Shown: positions 62,868 through 64,000 of the stretch, in pieces
Layout of the letters: each line of letters opens with the position of its first letter
How positions within the stretch are numbered: the stretch's first letter is position 1
NCBI RefSeq assembly: GCF_025751495.1
Contig: NZ_JAOWKZ010000001.1
Coordinates: 186,001 to 250,000 of the forward strand
Direction: 5' to 3'
Source: Albidovulum litorale
Lineage (GTDB): Bacteria; Pseudomonadota; Alphaproteobacteria; Rhodobacterales; Rhodobacteraceae
Length of the DNA stretch: 64,000 nucleotides
Position numbers and translations under genes: made by a program
Notes under the pieces: model-generated
What the model was told of the DNA's origin: nothing
Seen by the model: the letters and a program-made list of their open reading frames with translations, nothing else
The model's database searches: none

Positions 62868-62948
62868 GGCGCCGTTCCCGACCCCATGTCATTAATCCAT
62901 ATCTTTACAGCATTTCGCTGACGCCACGCGATGCGAGGGAGGTCCGAC

Positions 62949-64000
62949 ATGGCTGATCCAAACGGGACGAAGTGGGATGCGATCGTCATTGGCTCCGGCA
63001 TCGGCGGCATGGCTGCTGCTGCAGCTTTGTCAAAGACCGGGCACAAGGTGCTGTTGCTGGAGCAGTACCAGACTCTTGGCGGCCTGACCCACAGTTTCTC
63101 CATCGAGGGCTTCACTTGGGATGCAGGCATCCATTACCTGAACTGCGTCGCGCCGGGCGATCGCGAACGTGACATTCTGGACTGGCTGTCGGACAGGCCG
63201 ATTGAGTTCACTTCGATGGGTGCGGTCTATGACAACCTGCATATTGGCGACGCCGCGCCCCTCGCCCTGTCCCGTCCCTACGCGGCGCAGGAGCGCGATT
63301 TCAAGGACCGCTTCCCGGATGAAGCGGAGGCCATCGAGGCATGGATTGCGGCGCTCAGGGAGGGGCGGCAGGCGGCCTTCACGGCCACCTCGACCCGTGC
63401 GATGCCGGATATCGTAAGCTCGGCAATGAAGTGGTGGCACAGCCACGCCATCAAACGCTGGTGCGCGCGGACCACGCAGGAGGTGATCGACGAGATCACC
63501 GACAACCCCGACCTTGCCGCGGCCTTTGCAGCGCAGTGGTTCGACCACGGCGGCAGACCGAGCAAGGCGAGCTTCGCGATGCATGCCCTGATCACCGGTT
63601 CTTACCTGGAAAGCGGCGCCTGGTATCCTGCGGGCGGCGGCGCGGCCTTTGCAGACCACATCCTGCCGACAATCACCAAGGCCGGGGGTGCGGCGCGGGC
63701 GGACACCAAGGTCGAGACGCTTCTGATCGAGAACGAGCGGGTCATTGGCATACGGACGGCCGATGGTGCAGAGATCCGCGCCGACGCGGTGATCTCGGCG
63801 ATCGGTGCGCGTGAGACGGTGAACAAGCTATTGCCCCGCGATTGCGGGCACCGGGACTGGATCGCCGAGATCAACGCCCTGCCGCACTCGGTCGCCCATT
63901 TCAGCCTGTTCCTGGGTTTCGAGGGCGATATCGAAGAGGCCGGGGCGACGCGGTCTAACCACTGGATGTACCCGACAGGAAAGGTCGACGTCCTCTGGAC
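62949..64000 (+). CDS. Phytoene-desaturase/retinol-saturase-like FAD oxidoreductase, 5' part
   Basis: The gene starts at the ATG behind GGGAGG and runs off the window end after 350 residues. The N-terminal FAD-binding Rossmann motif is DAIVIGSGIGGMAAAAALSKTGHKVLLLEQ, followed by GGLTHSFSIEGFTWDAGIHYL, which is typical of the phytoene desaturase/retinol saturase/CrtI-like family. An inner segment ITGSYLESGAWYPAGGGAAFADHI is the dinucleotide-handling region of that family. Substrate is unknown; carotenoid or fatty acid-derived polyenes are possible. The Fnr box suggests induction at low oxygen. Confidence 0.85.
   Translation, partial: MADPNGTKWDAIVIGSGIGGMAAAAALSKTGHKVLLLEQYQTLGGLTHSFSIEGFTWDAGIHYLNCVAPGDRERDILDWLSDRPIEFTSMGAVYDNLHIGDAAPLALSRPYAAQERDFKDRFPDEAEAIEAWIAALREGRQAAFTATSTRAMPDIVSSAMKWWHSHAIKRWCARTTQEVIDEITDNPDLAAAFAAQWFDHGGRPSKASFAMHALITGSYLESGAWYPAGGGAAFADHILPTITKAGGAARADTKVETLLIENERVIGIRTADGAEIRADAVISAIGARETVNKLLPRDCGHRDWIAEINALPHSVAHFSLFLGFEGDIEEAGATRSNHWMYPTGKVDVLW

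Overview
The window reads as chromosomal DNA of an alphaproteobacterium of the order Rhodobacterales (Paracoccus/Roseobacter type). The evidence is a uniformly GC-rich composition, a 5-aminolevulinate synthase (C4 haem pathway) with an Fnr-type box in front of it, a complete Paracoccus-type sox operon, a short-form phosphatidylserine decarboxylase next to pssA and a Rhodobacter-type PmtA, and a Tad pilus locus. I see no insertion sequences, phage genes or CRISPR array.

Layout. 1-12 kb holds unlinked housekeeping and transport genes: the mazG tail, a periplasmic iron-binding protein, a sulfotransferase-like protein, a LysM/solute-binding fusion, a nucleoside hydrolase, SelO, a DUF2238 membrane protein, an EEP nuclease, an EamA exporter, a ZntB/CorA channel, tRNA-Gly(CCC), a small secreted protein, RidA and an agmatinase-family enzyme. 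12-28 kb is a formate dehydrogenase island. A leftward operon runs DUF3305 - DUF3306 - TorD chaperone - small Tat protein - fdh alpha - beta - gamma - a 41-residue membrane peptide - response regulator - histidine kinase. Divergent from it is a multi-cluster ferredoxin protein, followed by a binding-domain/cytochrome c fusion and the run DUF6494 - Mrp - biotin/lipoate-ligase-like - DUF6505. The regulator has an NtrC-like AAA+ domain that lacks the GAFTGA loop, and two GGAC/GTCC dyads lie in the divergent promoter region.

28-38.6 kb is a Tad (Flp) pilus locus: flp, cpaB, three TadE/G-like pseudopilin genes, cpaE, cpaF, tadB, tadC, a LuxR-type regulator and cpaA. No secretin (cpaC/rcpA), cpaD or tadD is present. 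38.6-52.4 kb is a thiosulfate-oxidation locus. Leftward it runs soxV-soxW and soxX-Y-Z-A-B-C-D-E-F plus a metallo-beta-lactamase protein and a DUF302 protein. Rightward it has soxS, an ArsR-type regulator and a YeeE/YedE sulfur transporter, followed by a convergent MerR-type [2Fe-2S] SoxR. AT-rich dyads lie in front of soxX and between soxV and soxS.

52.5-64 kb carries an Uup-type ABC-F ATPase, the phospholipid genes psd-pssA-pmtA, tig directly behind tRNA-Leu(TAG), a Hint-domain protein, ispG, a RodZ-like protein, hemA and the start of a phytoene-desaturase-like flavoprotein. Two Fnr-type boxes lie between hemA and the flavoprotein gene. Together the window describes a facultative chemolithotroph that can draw electrons from formate and reduced sulfur, adjusts haem synthesis to oxygen, and attaches to surfaces with Flp pili.
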